Source of the DNA: Myxococcota bacterium
GTDB lineage: Bacteria > Myxococcota_A > UBA796 > UBA9615 > JAKLKC01
Length of the DNA: 64,000 nucleotides
Direction of reading: 5' to 3'
NCBI GenBank assembly: GCA_023150875.1
Contig: JAKLKC010000028.1
Span: forward strand, 17,544 to 81,543
The translations under genes were made by a program, and so were the position numbers. Below the pieces are notes generated by a model. It searched no databases. It had not been told where the DNA came from and was given only the letters and a program-made list of their open reading frames with translations. Below, piece after piece: positions 38,120 to 45,571 of this stretch; position 1 is the first letter of the stretch; every line of letters begins with the position of its first letter.

Positions 38120-39888
38120 CGCTCGGTGCCTTCGTGTTGCTCTCGGTACTCGCCTTTGGGGCGGCGCCCCCCGGGCCCGTACCGCCCGAGCCCGAGTCTC
38201 CCCCGTCGAGGGCGCTGAGCCTGGCGCCCCTGAGGGTCTTCGGAGACTCGGCGATCTGGTTCGCCGACGAGGCGGTTCCGGTGGAGGATGCCATCGCGGA
38301 GTTCCTGGCCGCCGAGGGCTGGAGCGTCGCGCCCCTCGCCCCCATGAGGGACGCCGTCGCCCGTCTCGATGCGGGCCTCTTCCCCGACCGGGAGGGGGGC
38401 TGCGACGCCCTCCCACCCGCCGCGCACTGGCTGGAGCGCCGGCACGGCGGCGCGTCGATGGCTCGCGCGGATCTCCGGTGCCATGTCAGGCAGTCGCCGT
38501 GGGAGCGGGGGGTGTTCGAGCCCGGTTGCCGCCTCCGGGTACGGGTCACCGAGGCGAACGACGGCAGGGAGGTGGAGCGCTGGGAGGGGGCGATCCCTCT
38601 CGGGGCCGGCCCGGAGGAGGTGGCCGCCGCCGTACGGCGTGGGGCGCTGCGCCCCGCGGCCCCGCCGCCCCCCTCGGGCGGGGTCGTGGGAGGGGTCCTT
38701 GGAGGGCTGGGGGCGAGCCCGTCGGAGCCCGTGCGCCTGGGGGAACGCGACGAGGTGGGGCCGTGGGTGGCGGCGGACCTGGACGGCCTCAAGTCCCGCC
38801 TCATCGCCCTCCACGCGCCCCTCGCGGAGTGTGCGAGCGACGGGCCTCGCTTCGACTCGTGGGGGAACCCGACGCAGCTCGCCGTCGGCGTGGACGGCGT
38901 GGTGACGCGATGCGGGCGGCAGTTCCCCGACCACCACGGCCCGCCGGAGCAGGCGTGCGAGTGCCGGGTGATCCGCGAGAATGTGAAGTTCTCACCGGCC
39001 TCGGGGGAGAGGCGTCTGCGTTTCAAGCTCCGCGTGCTCCCATCGACGCCGAGGCCGGCTCCGCCTCGGGACCCCCTCAACACCTCCATCACCCTGGAGA
39101 TCGCGTCATCGAGCGATCCGGACGTATGGATCGCCATCGGCACCGCGTGGGAGCCCCTCGCAACCTGTGCCCGGGAGGGCGCGGGCGGGATCCCTGGCCA
39201 GGAGTGGCCCATCTCGTTCCGGCTCGGCCCGGACGGGAGGGTCGCTTCCGCAGACGTGGGGATCCCCCTGGATGGCGGCTCCGAGGCCCTCCGCTCCTGC
39301 CTCACCGGCGCCCTGGGCGGCGCGCGGTTCACCTGCCCGCCCACCGGCGCCGCCGCCGTCGAGGCTGTCCTGAGGATGTCGCGGACGCCCTTGGGATCCT
39401 ATGGACTCCCCCAGGGCGTGGCGGCGGAGCTGCGCACCCGGGGGATCTCCCTGCCGGACCATCCCTGGGTGTTCGAGCCGGTGCTCCCCGACACGCCCCT
39501 CCTGCTCCTTCCCGCCTCGGGACCGGCCGACCCGCGAGGGGCCGGGACGGGGCGGGAGGTCCGGGTGGCCGCCGACGCTCGGGCGACGGTGGCGAGCCTG
39601 AACGCGCTGCTCGCCCGGGATGCGCCTCGGGCGACGAGGGTCTTCCTGGTGGCGGAGGCCGACTCCGAGGCGATCTCCCTGCGTTTCCTCAGGGTCGCGC
39701 CCGAGGGGGCGATCCGGGTGCCGGTCCATGGGAGCGGCGACGGAGCGTCTGCCCCGCCGGCTTCGTCCGTCCATCCACGCATCGGTGCGCCCCCCGCGGT
39801 CTTCGTCGCCGACCCGGCGGCCACGGTCGGGGACCTGCTTCGGGCCGCCCGGGGAGCGGGAACGGTTCGGCGGATCCTGGGACCGTGA
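38116..39888 (+). CDS. Exported protein with two AgmX/TonB-C-like domains
   Basis: A 590-residue protein whose ATG overlaps the tgt stop. A short signal-like N-terminus (MTLGAFVLLSVLAFGAAP) is followed by a Pro-rich linker. The middle (about 215-310) and the region about 340-420 each resemble the C-terminal domain of AgmX/PglI and TonB-like proteins: a helix with Cys (LAECAS, LATCAR), a strand-turn-strand LGPDGRVASADV and a second Cys (RSCLTGALGG). A third part (about 470-590) with VRVAADARATVASLNALLA may be ExbD-like. In Myxococcus such proteins belong to gliding and envelope energy systems; here that role is only suggested. Confidence 0.65.
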   Translation: MTLGAFVLLSVLAFGAAPPGPVPPEPESPPSRALSLAPLRVFGDSAIWFADEAVPVEDAIAEFLAAEGWSVAPLAPMRDAVARLDAGLFPDREGGCDALPPAAHWLERRHGGASMARADLRCHVRQSPWERGVFEPGCRLRVRVTEANDGREVERWEGAIPLGAGPEEVAAAVRRGALRPAAPPPPSGGVVGGVLGGLGASPSEPVRLGERDEVGPWVAADLDGLKSRLIALHAPLAECASDGPRFDSWGNPTQLAVGVDGVVTRCGRQFPDHHGPPEQACECRVIRENVKFSPASGERRLRFKLRVLPSTPRPAPPRDPLNTSITLEIASSSDPDVWIAIGTAWEPLATCAREGAGGIPGQEWPISFRLGPDGRVASADVGIPLDGGSEALRSCLTGALGGARFTCPPTGAAAVEAVLRMSRTPLGSYGLPQGVAAELRTRGISLPDHPWVFEPVLPDTPLLLLPASGPADPRGAGTGREVRVAADARATVASLNALLARDAPRATRVFLVAEADSEAISLRFLRVAPEGAIRVPVHGSGDGASAPPASSVHPRIGAPPAVFVADPAATVGDLLRAARGAGTVRRILGP

Positions 39889-39930
39889 GCTCGACGGGGC
39901 GAGGCGAGGCGGGCGGCGCTCGGGGAGGGA

Positions 39931-40599
39931 TCAGGCCAGCTCGGGCTCGTCCGCCTCTGCCTCGGCCTCCTCCTCCTCGGTGTGGATCTCGTAGTTGCCG
40001 GTGCCGATCTTCGCGTCCAGGGCGGCGACCACCTTCGCCTCGTCGTCGTCCTCCCGCAGGCGGATCACCGGGCGGCCCTCCCGGCCCAGGGGGATCTCGA
40101 CGGCGGCTTCGGCGCGGTCGGGGGCCGGCAGGACCATCCTCGCCACCCCGAACTCCGGCGCCGGGGCGAGCCCGAGGGAGCTGGCGTACTCCACGGCGCG
40201 GTAGACCAGGGCCGTCGCCACCTCGGGGGCGAGGGCCTCGGTGGCGGCCTCTCCGTACACCTTCTGGAGGCGCTCGCGCTCGTACTCCTGGACCGGGACG
40301 TCCACCTCCGCCCAGGCGTCCCGTACGCCCCGGCCCCAAAGGTCCACCACGTAGATCCCCAGGGTCAGGGCCGAGCGGGCGGCCTTGACCTCCCGGGCGA
40401 AGACGATGGTGGCCTCGCCGCTCTCGCGCCAGTCGGTGTTGACCCGCACGTCCCGGATGGGGTGGGTCCGGGCCTCGGACAGCACCATCGGGTTGAGCAC
40501 CCGCCGGGTCGCCTTCCCGCCGCCGCCCCGGGTGCGAACCGCCTTCTTCTGGCGCTTTCGCGCGAGCTTCGCCTGCCGCTGACGTTCCGACTTCGCCAT
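39931..40599 (-). CDS. Uncharacterised charged cytoplasmic protein
   Basis: A 222-residue protein. It begins with a strongly basic stretch (MAKSERQRQAKLARKRQKK), reads RVNTDWRESGEATIVFARE and ALTLGIYVVDLWGRGVRDAW in the middle, and ends in an acidic Glu/Ala tail. The central strands match a family of bacterial hypothetical proteins I remember only by pattern (a tryptophan strand followed by a VYVVDxxGLGVKDA-like strand); function is not known to me. The ATG at 40599 has GAGG upstream; an ATG three codons earlier lies too close to the GGGAGG. No signal peptide or membrane helix. Convergent with the AgmX-like gene. Confidence 0.7.
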   Translation of the reverse strand: MAKSERQRQAKLARKRQKKAVRTRGGGGKATRRVLNPMVLSEARTHPIRDVRVNTDWRESGEATIVFAREVKAARSALTLGIYVVDLWGRGVRDAWAEVDVPVQEYERERLQKVYGEAATEALAPEVATALVYRAVEYASSLGLAPAPEFGVARMVLPAPDRAEAAVEIPLGREGRPVIRLREDDDEAKVVAALDAKIGTGNYEIHTEEEEAEAEADEPELA

Positions 40600-40773
40600 G
40601 GTCCTCATCCCTCCCGGGCGCGGTGCGCGGGGGCGGCATGTTGGCCCCTGGGGGACCGGTCGTCAAGCCGGGCCGGGTCCGTCCGCCAGGCCCTCCGGGG
40701 CTTGCCCGCGAAGGGCATCGCGCCGATCCTGCCCCGCGGCGCCCGGCCGGGGGGCGGCGCCCTCGAGGAACCC

Positions 40774-41304
40774 ATGGGGAGCATCCCTCGCCTGGCCGCC
40801 GCGGCTCCGCTGACCCTCGCCGCCGCCCTCGCCGGCTGCGGCGCGGAGCTGCGCTACGGAGACGCCGACCGCCTGACCGAGGCCTACGCCTGCCCCGGGG
40901 GCGAGGTCGACGTCCACGATCCCGAAGCGACCGTGCGGGTCTTCTTCATCCCCGCGGAGGACCTGGTCGCCGCCGCCCTCGCCGCCGGCGTCTCCACCGA
41001 GTTCAGCTTCGACCTGCCCTCCGGGGAGGCCTACCTGGGCGCGGTGGTCGGTGAGGGCGTCGTCGACGACGACGGCGATCCCTGCGACGGGGTCTCTGGC
41101 CGCCAGGGCTCCTGGCACATCGACCGCGCCTACGCCGCCGCCGGGGGGACGGCGGCCCTCACCGTCACCCCCGACGCCGATCCCGCCCCGGGCGGGGAGG
41201 TGCTGTCCCTGGCCCTGACGGACGTGTGGATGGTGGAGTCGGAGGGGGGCGACCTGGTCCAACTCGGCTCCCTGGAGGTCCCCGAGGTCGCGGCACCTCC
41301 GTAG
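40774..41304 (+). CDS. Small lipoprotein of unknown function
   Basis: A 176-residue lipoprotein with lipobox LAGCG after a short Ala/Leu signal. The ATG has GAGGAA seven bases upstream. The mature part is acidic and beta-rich, with two Cys and several Asp-containing turns (DVHDPEATVRVFF, GVVDDDGDPCDGV). No family is recognised. It lies divergent from the charged cytoplasmic protein gene and 104 bases upstream of a membrane protein gene on the same strand. Confidence 0.75.
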   Translation: MGSIPRLAAAAPLTLAAALAGCGAELRYGDADRLTEAYACPGGEVDVHDPEATVRVFFIPAEDLVAAALAAGVSTEFSFDLPSGEAYLGAVVGEGVVDDDGDPCDGVSGRQGSWHIDRAYAAAGGTAALTVTPDADPAPGGEVLSLALTDVWMVESEGGDLVQLGSLEVPEVAAPP

Positions 41305-41408
41305 CGCCTCCCCACCTTGAACGTCGCTCCCGTTCGTGGTGTCGTGGTCCCACGCCGGCCGATGGGCGCGTCCGGGACGCCCCGGGCAGCCGGCGAGCAG
41401 GAGATCTC

Positions 41409-42197
41409 GTGAGCTGGAGCGCGTTCCCCGCCCGGGCCCTGGCCGCCCTCGCCGCCGCTTCCCTCCTCGCCCCCGGTCTCGCCACCGCCGCCGACCCCGC
41501 TCCGGCCGCCGGGGGAGGGGAGGTCCAGGACGGACCCTTCGCCCGCTGGGACCCCGAGGTCTACGCCTGGGGCAAGGACGGAGCCGTCCAGGGCCTCGTC
41601 GGGGGCGGCGTCTTCCTGGGCCTGCTCATCGCCGGGACGGCCATCCAGCACGACCTGGCCGCCGACAACGCGGTGGCGTACGGCTTCCCCTATCACATTC
41701 CCCCTGGGGGCCCCGGCGAGCACCCGCCCGGGGAGGTGGTGCCGGGCTACGTCGGCGAGTACCTGTTCCTGGCGGGGGTCCAGGGCACCCTGCCCAGCTT
41801 CGGGTCCACGATCCCCACGGTGATCGCCGCCTCCACCGGGGCCGACCTGCGGACCGTGAAGACGGTGGGCAGCTTCGCCGCGTCGGCCTCGATGTTCGCC
41901 ACCGGGATCTTCCAGCTCAACCGCTTCGCCATCGAGCTGAAGCCCCAGGTGGACATCTTCTCCGCCCCCGGCTCGGGCGGGGCGCGGATCTACTTCGTCC
42001 CCGCGGCGGTGGCCACCCTGGCATCGGGCATCGCCGACATGGCCGTCGCCACGGTCTTCATGGTCAACGGCGCCCTCCTCGCCGCGGGGGCCAAGGACGC
42101 GACCGGCGCGCCCGGCCTCCTGGCGGAGGCTCCTCCCCTGCCGTGGTTCACCCCGACCCCGGGGGGCGCGGCGTTCGGGCTCGACGGGAGATTCTGA
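41409..42197 (+). CDS. Multi-pass membrane protein carrying the repeated C-terminal module
   Basis: A 262-residue protein. The GTG start follows CAGGAGATCTC and a signal-like helix (ALAALAAASLLAPGLATAA). Later hydrophobic segments (LVGGGVFLGLLIAGTAI, VGEYLFLAGVQG, SFAASASMFATGIF, YFVPAAVATLASGIADMAVATVFMV) suggest four or more membrane helices. The last 45 residues, from MVNGALLAAGAK to PGGAAFGLDGRF, end in a Pro-rich motif and a terminal Phe. The DNA for this module and about 30 bases past the stop occur again at 48064 and, more diverged, at 49847. No family recognised. Confidence 0.7.
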   Translation: MSWSAFPARALAALAAASLLAPGLATAADPAPAAGGGEVQDGPFARWDPEVYAWGKDGAVQGLVGGGVFLGLLIAGTAIQHDLAADNAVAYGFPYHIPPGGPGEHPPGEVVPGYVGEYLFLAGVQGTLPSFGSTIPTVIAASTGADLRTVKTVGSFAASASMFATGIFQLNRFAIELKPQVDIFSAPGSGGARIYFVPAAVATLASGIADMAVATVFMVNGALLAAGAKDATGAPGLLAEAPPLPWFTPTPGGAAFGLDGRF

Positions 42198-42230
42198 CCG
42201 GCCCGGTGCCGCCGGTGGAGGGACCGCTCC
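42060..42230 (+). repeat. Dispersed repeat, copy A (inside a complete gene)
   Basis: Copy A of a 130-170 base sequence present three times within 8 kb. It begins at an ATG codon inside the membrane protein gene, covers its last 45 codons and extends about 33 bases past the stop. Against copy B it is about 90 per cent identical by eye, including the non-coding part beyond the stop. Confidence 0.85.
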
Positions 42231-42658
42231 TAGGAGACCGGCTCCCGCCTCCCCTCGCAGAGACGGAAAGCCACCTGCCGGCCCGGCGCCACCTTGTGGG
42301 TCCGGGGCTCCTCTTCCCGGCACAGGTGCTCGGCCCGGGCCTGGATCCCCTGGGCCGAAGCCCTGAGGAGCGTGTTCCGAGTCCCGGCCCTCCCCTGCCC
42401 GAGACCCAGCGCCCGCTGTTGACCGGGTGGGGCTGGGAGGCCTGGACGTGGGGAAGGTTCCTGCACCGGGGTGCTTGCCTCGCGCGCTGTTCGCGGAGTA
42501 GCGTCATCGCGACCGGTCGGGCCCACCGTCAGGGTGGGACCCGATCGCGGCAGCGATTGGGCAGGGGACCGGGTCCCCCCGGGCGGCCGGTCCGATCCGA
42601 CGTCCCGCGGGGGTGAGACACGCGCGTGTCCACGTCCTCACGGCCTTGGGGGAGCGAC
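42198..42658. other. 461-base intergenic region
   Basis: The first 33 bases belong to repeat copy A. On the minus strand a 98-codon frame (42526-42230) ends in a protein-like stretch (AEHLCREEEPRTHKVAPGRQVAFRLCEG) that could be a gene remnant, but it lacks a clear start signal. Otherwise nothing recognisable; the last bases hold the Shine-Dalgarno of the next gene. Confidence 0.5.
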
Positions 42659-45571
42659 ATGACCCTTGAAGGTGGCCTGGCCGAGAGCGGTGGAGTGCGT
42701 GGTCACCGGCGCCGACGCCGCCTCGGCGGGGTGATCGCCGCGGGAGGCGCGGCGTCGCTGGCGCTCTGCCTGGGGCTCCGGCCCGGGCTCGCGACGGAGG
42801 AAGGTTACACATGGCAGGACCTCGAGCCGGAGGACAGGAAGCTCATCCTGACCGACGTCGTCGAGGATCCCGCCGACCCGAGCCGCGTCTTCGCGCTCGG
42901 GCGGGGCGCGGTCTACGCGAGCTATCGCTCCGGGAACGGTTGGCGAGCGGTCAGCCCTCCTGGCCGGACCCTCCACGCGCTCGCCTTCGACCCGTCCTCT
43001 CCCGGGCTGCTCTTCGGGACCGCGGCCCCCGGCGCGCCGGGCGTGCTGGTGTCTCGGGACGGCGGGGTGAGCTGGGAGCCTGACCCCTCCCGCTCGATCC
43101 TGACCATCGACGGCCGCTCCCAGGTGCGGGTCACGGAGCAGTGGGGCGGGCTCCGCGAGTCCTACCTCCACGCCACCGATCCCGTCGACCCCGGCATCCT
43201 GTACTCGGCGAAGGGGAGCGAGGGGGTCGTCGCGACCTCCGACGCCGCGAAGCCGCCGCCCTGGGCCTTCGAGCCGCGCTCGAGCTGGCTGGAGAAGACC
43301 GGGGTCGTCGACCTGGTGGTGGATCCGGAGAACCCCCAGCGACTGCTGGCCCTCGCGAGCGATCCCCGATACTCCGGGTCTGGTTTCGAGTCGAGCAAGC
43401 AGGTGTTCGAGTCCCTGAACGGCGGCCGGATGTGGAAGGCGTGGCCGAGAGGACGCCTCTCCCGCCTGCTGGCCGTGCGGGGACCGTGGGTGGTCGGGCT
43501 CGACGCCGAGGGTAGGGTCCTGTCCCTCGAAGGGGAGGAGTGGAGCGAAGGGGCCAGGTGCCGGTCGGTGAGCGCCCTGGGCGGGGGCCGCTTCGCGTGC
43601 TCGAACGAGGGCACGGTGGGCTTCCTTCGCCTCGACCAGGGAAAGGTGTCGTTCGAGGGACGCACGACCGGGCTCTCGGCCCCAGACGTCGAGCGCATCC
43701 GTGAGTTGGGGAGCGGCGCGCTGGTCGCGCTCCCCAACGCGGAGGGAGCGCTGACGACGGGGGACGGCAGCTCGTGGGCGGGGTCCCCCGACTTCCCCCA
43801 CGGGCGGGAGGACCGGGGGCGCGTGGTCAACGGCGTGGTGACGCGGTACCAGGAGACACGGCCCCGCGGGAGGGTCCGGGACGTGGTCTCCGACTCGGCG
43901 CAGTCCGGGGCGCTCGTCGCGGCGATCGAGGACCATGTGGCGGTCCGGCGGTCTCCCGGGGATCCCTGGACCCGGCGGAAGGAGGGGACCGCCCTGGTGC
44001 TCCAACCGGATCCCGCGTCCCCCGCCGGCGTGTTCGCCGGCACCCCCGACGGGCAGGTCATGCAGTCGCCGGACCTGGGCTGGAACTTCACGTCCGCGCG
44101 CATCGCCGCCAAGGACGTGGCGATCACCGACCTCCGACCGGATCCGTCCGGCACCGGGGTGCTGTGGGCGGCGACCTGGGGGGCTGGGCTGGTGCGGCGG
44201 GGGCCGGACGGGCACTGGCTGCCGGCGGGCGGTCGGGGTCCCGGGACCTACGTTCGCCGCTTGGGGATCGACCCGGTGGACCCCGCCATCGTGTGGGCGG
44301 CGGCGTGGACCGGTGGGCTGTGGCGCACCACGGACGGAGGGGCGAGCTGGGAGCGGATCGAGGTGGGGTGCCGGATCGTGTACGACGTCGCGGTCCACCC
44401 CCTGACCCCCGAGCAGGTCGTCGCCGGCTGCGAGGACGGGAAGGTCGCGCGGACCTCCGACAAGGGCGGCCATTGGGACCCCGTCCCCCTCGACCTGAAG
44501 GGCGACGTGCTCGCCCTCCACTACTGGGCGAGCCGTGGCGCGGCCCTCGTGGTCGGCACGACCTGGTCCGAGATCGCCGTCGTCGGAAGCGACGGGAAGG
44601 TCGTCGTCAACCGGGACGAGGCGGACCTGGCGGTGCTCTCCCCCGGTCTGCGCCGCGCGAGGGAGAGGCGCGCCACCGAGGCGGCCGAGCGATCGCGGGC
44701 GGAGGCCGAGGCCCAGGCGAAGCGAGAGAAGGAGCAGGCGGCGATCCGGCGGAGCGCCGTCGACCTGGTCGCGTTCTCCACCGACGGGCAGAGGGGAGCC
44801 CGGGCATCCGGTGACGACGTCTACTGGACGGAAGACGCCGGCCGGACCTGGGCGGAACTCCCCCACTGGGACTCGCCGTTCGGGGGGGAGATCACCGGGC
44901 TCGACGTGACCGAGGACGGCAGGACGCTGTTCCTGTGGGCCAGGGGCCCCGGTCTCCTCAGCCGGAACGACATGGAGTCCGCGCCCTGGAAGCGGGAACG
45001 ACCGGCGAGGGGCTACTCGACCCCGGACTCCGCGGGCTGGACGCCCGTGGGTGGGCCGGCGGTCGACCTCGGCTCCTGCAAGGCGAAGCCGGACCGCCGC
45101 GCCGTGGTACGGCTGGCGACCTTGGGGGGCGCCCTTTTCGTCGCCGTCCCGTCCCAGCACGCCTACTGGTACAGCCCGACGGCCGCTGGCGACTCCCCGT
45201 GGTTCGGGCAGGGGCTCGGATGCGAACGCGGCGGAGACGCCCGGCGGCTCCCACCCAAGTCCGACACCCTGTGGCCGAGGCTCCTGGAAGCGGTCGGTGC
45301 ATCGGTACCCCGAGACGTGGCGAAAGCGCTGAAGAAGGCGAAGCTGGAAGCCGCTGCGACCTTCCCCCTCGCGGGGGGCCGATCGCTGGTGGTGACGCGA
45401 ACCCTCGCGTTCGTCGTCGTCGGGCCGGACGGAGCGCAGGAGACGGGGAACGTCCCCAAGGGGGCGACCTACGTCTACGCCTCCAAGGCCGATCCCCCCC
45501 GGATCTATGTGGGGATGCCCACCGGACTCCTGGTCAGCTCCGACCTGGGTGCCACGTTCGAGCCCCTGTGA
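42659..45571 (+). CDS. Exported BNR/Asp-box beta-propeller protein
   Basis: A 970-residue protein. The ATG at 42659 has GGGGGAG six bases upstream; a GTG 11 codons earlier does not. The N-terminus (HRRRRRLGG followed by a hydrophobic stretch ending PGLAT) is Tat-like. The body carries several Asp-boxes of BNR/sialidase-type propellers: SRDGGVSW, TTDGGASW, TSDKGGHW, TEDAGRTW and a final SSDLGATF. A coiled-coil segment (about residues 665-700, RERRATEAAERSRAEAEAQAKREKE) interrupts the propeller series. Related folds occur in YCF48-like assembly factors and sortilin-type propellers; no glycosidase residues are evident. Coupled to the next gene, which repeats the same fold. Confidence 0.85.
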   Translation: MTLEGGLAESGGVRGHRRRRRLGGVIAAGGAASLALCLGLRPGLATEEGYTWQDLEPEDRKLILTDVVEDPADPSRVFALGRGAVYASYRSGNGWRAVSPPGRTLHALAFDPSSPGLLFGTAAPGAPGVLVSRDGGVSWEPDPSRSILTIDGRSQVRVTEQWGGLRESYLHATDPVDPGILYSAKGSEGVVATSDAAKPPPWAFEPRSSWLEKTGVVDLVVDPENPQRLLALASDPRYSGSGFESSKQVFESLNGGRMWKAWPRGRLSRLLAVRGPWVVGLDAEGRVLSLEGEEWSEGARCRSVSALGGGRFACSNEGTVGFLRLDQGKVSFEGRTTGLSAPDVERIRELGSGALVALPNAEGALTTGDGSSWAGSPDFPHGREDRGRVVNGVVTRYQETRPRGRVRDVVSDSAQSGALVAAIEDHVAVRRSPGDPWTRRKEGTALVLQPDPASPAGVFAGTPDGQVMQSPDLGWNFTSARIAAKDVAITDLRPDPSGTGVLWAATWGAGLVRRGPDGHWLPAGGRGPGTYVRRLGIDPVDPAIVWAAAWTGGLWRTTDGGASWERIEVGCRIVYDVAVHPLTPEQVVAGCEDGKVARTSDKGGHWDPVPLDLKGDVLALHYWASRGAALVVGTTWSEIAVVGSDGKVVVNRDEADLAVLSPGLRRARERRATEAAERSRAEAEAQAKREKEQAAIRRSAVDLVAFSTDGQRGARASGDDVYWTEDAGRTWAELPHWDSPFGGEITGLDVTEDGRTLFLWARGPGLLSRNDMESAPWKRERPARGYSTPDSAGWTPVGGPAVDLGSCKAKPDRRAVVRLATLGGALFVAVPSQHAYWYSPTAAGDSPWFGQGLGCERGGDARRLPPKSDTLWPRLLEAVGASVPRDVAKALKKAKLEAAATFPLAGGRSLVVTRTLAFVVVGPDGAQETGNVPKGATYVYASKADPPRIYVGMPTGLLVSSDLGATFEPL

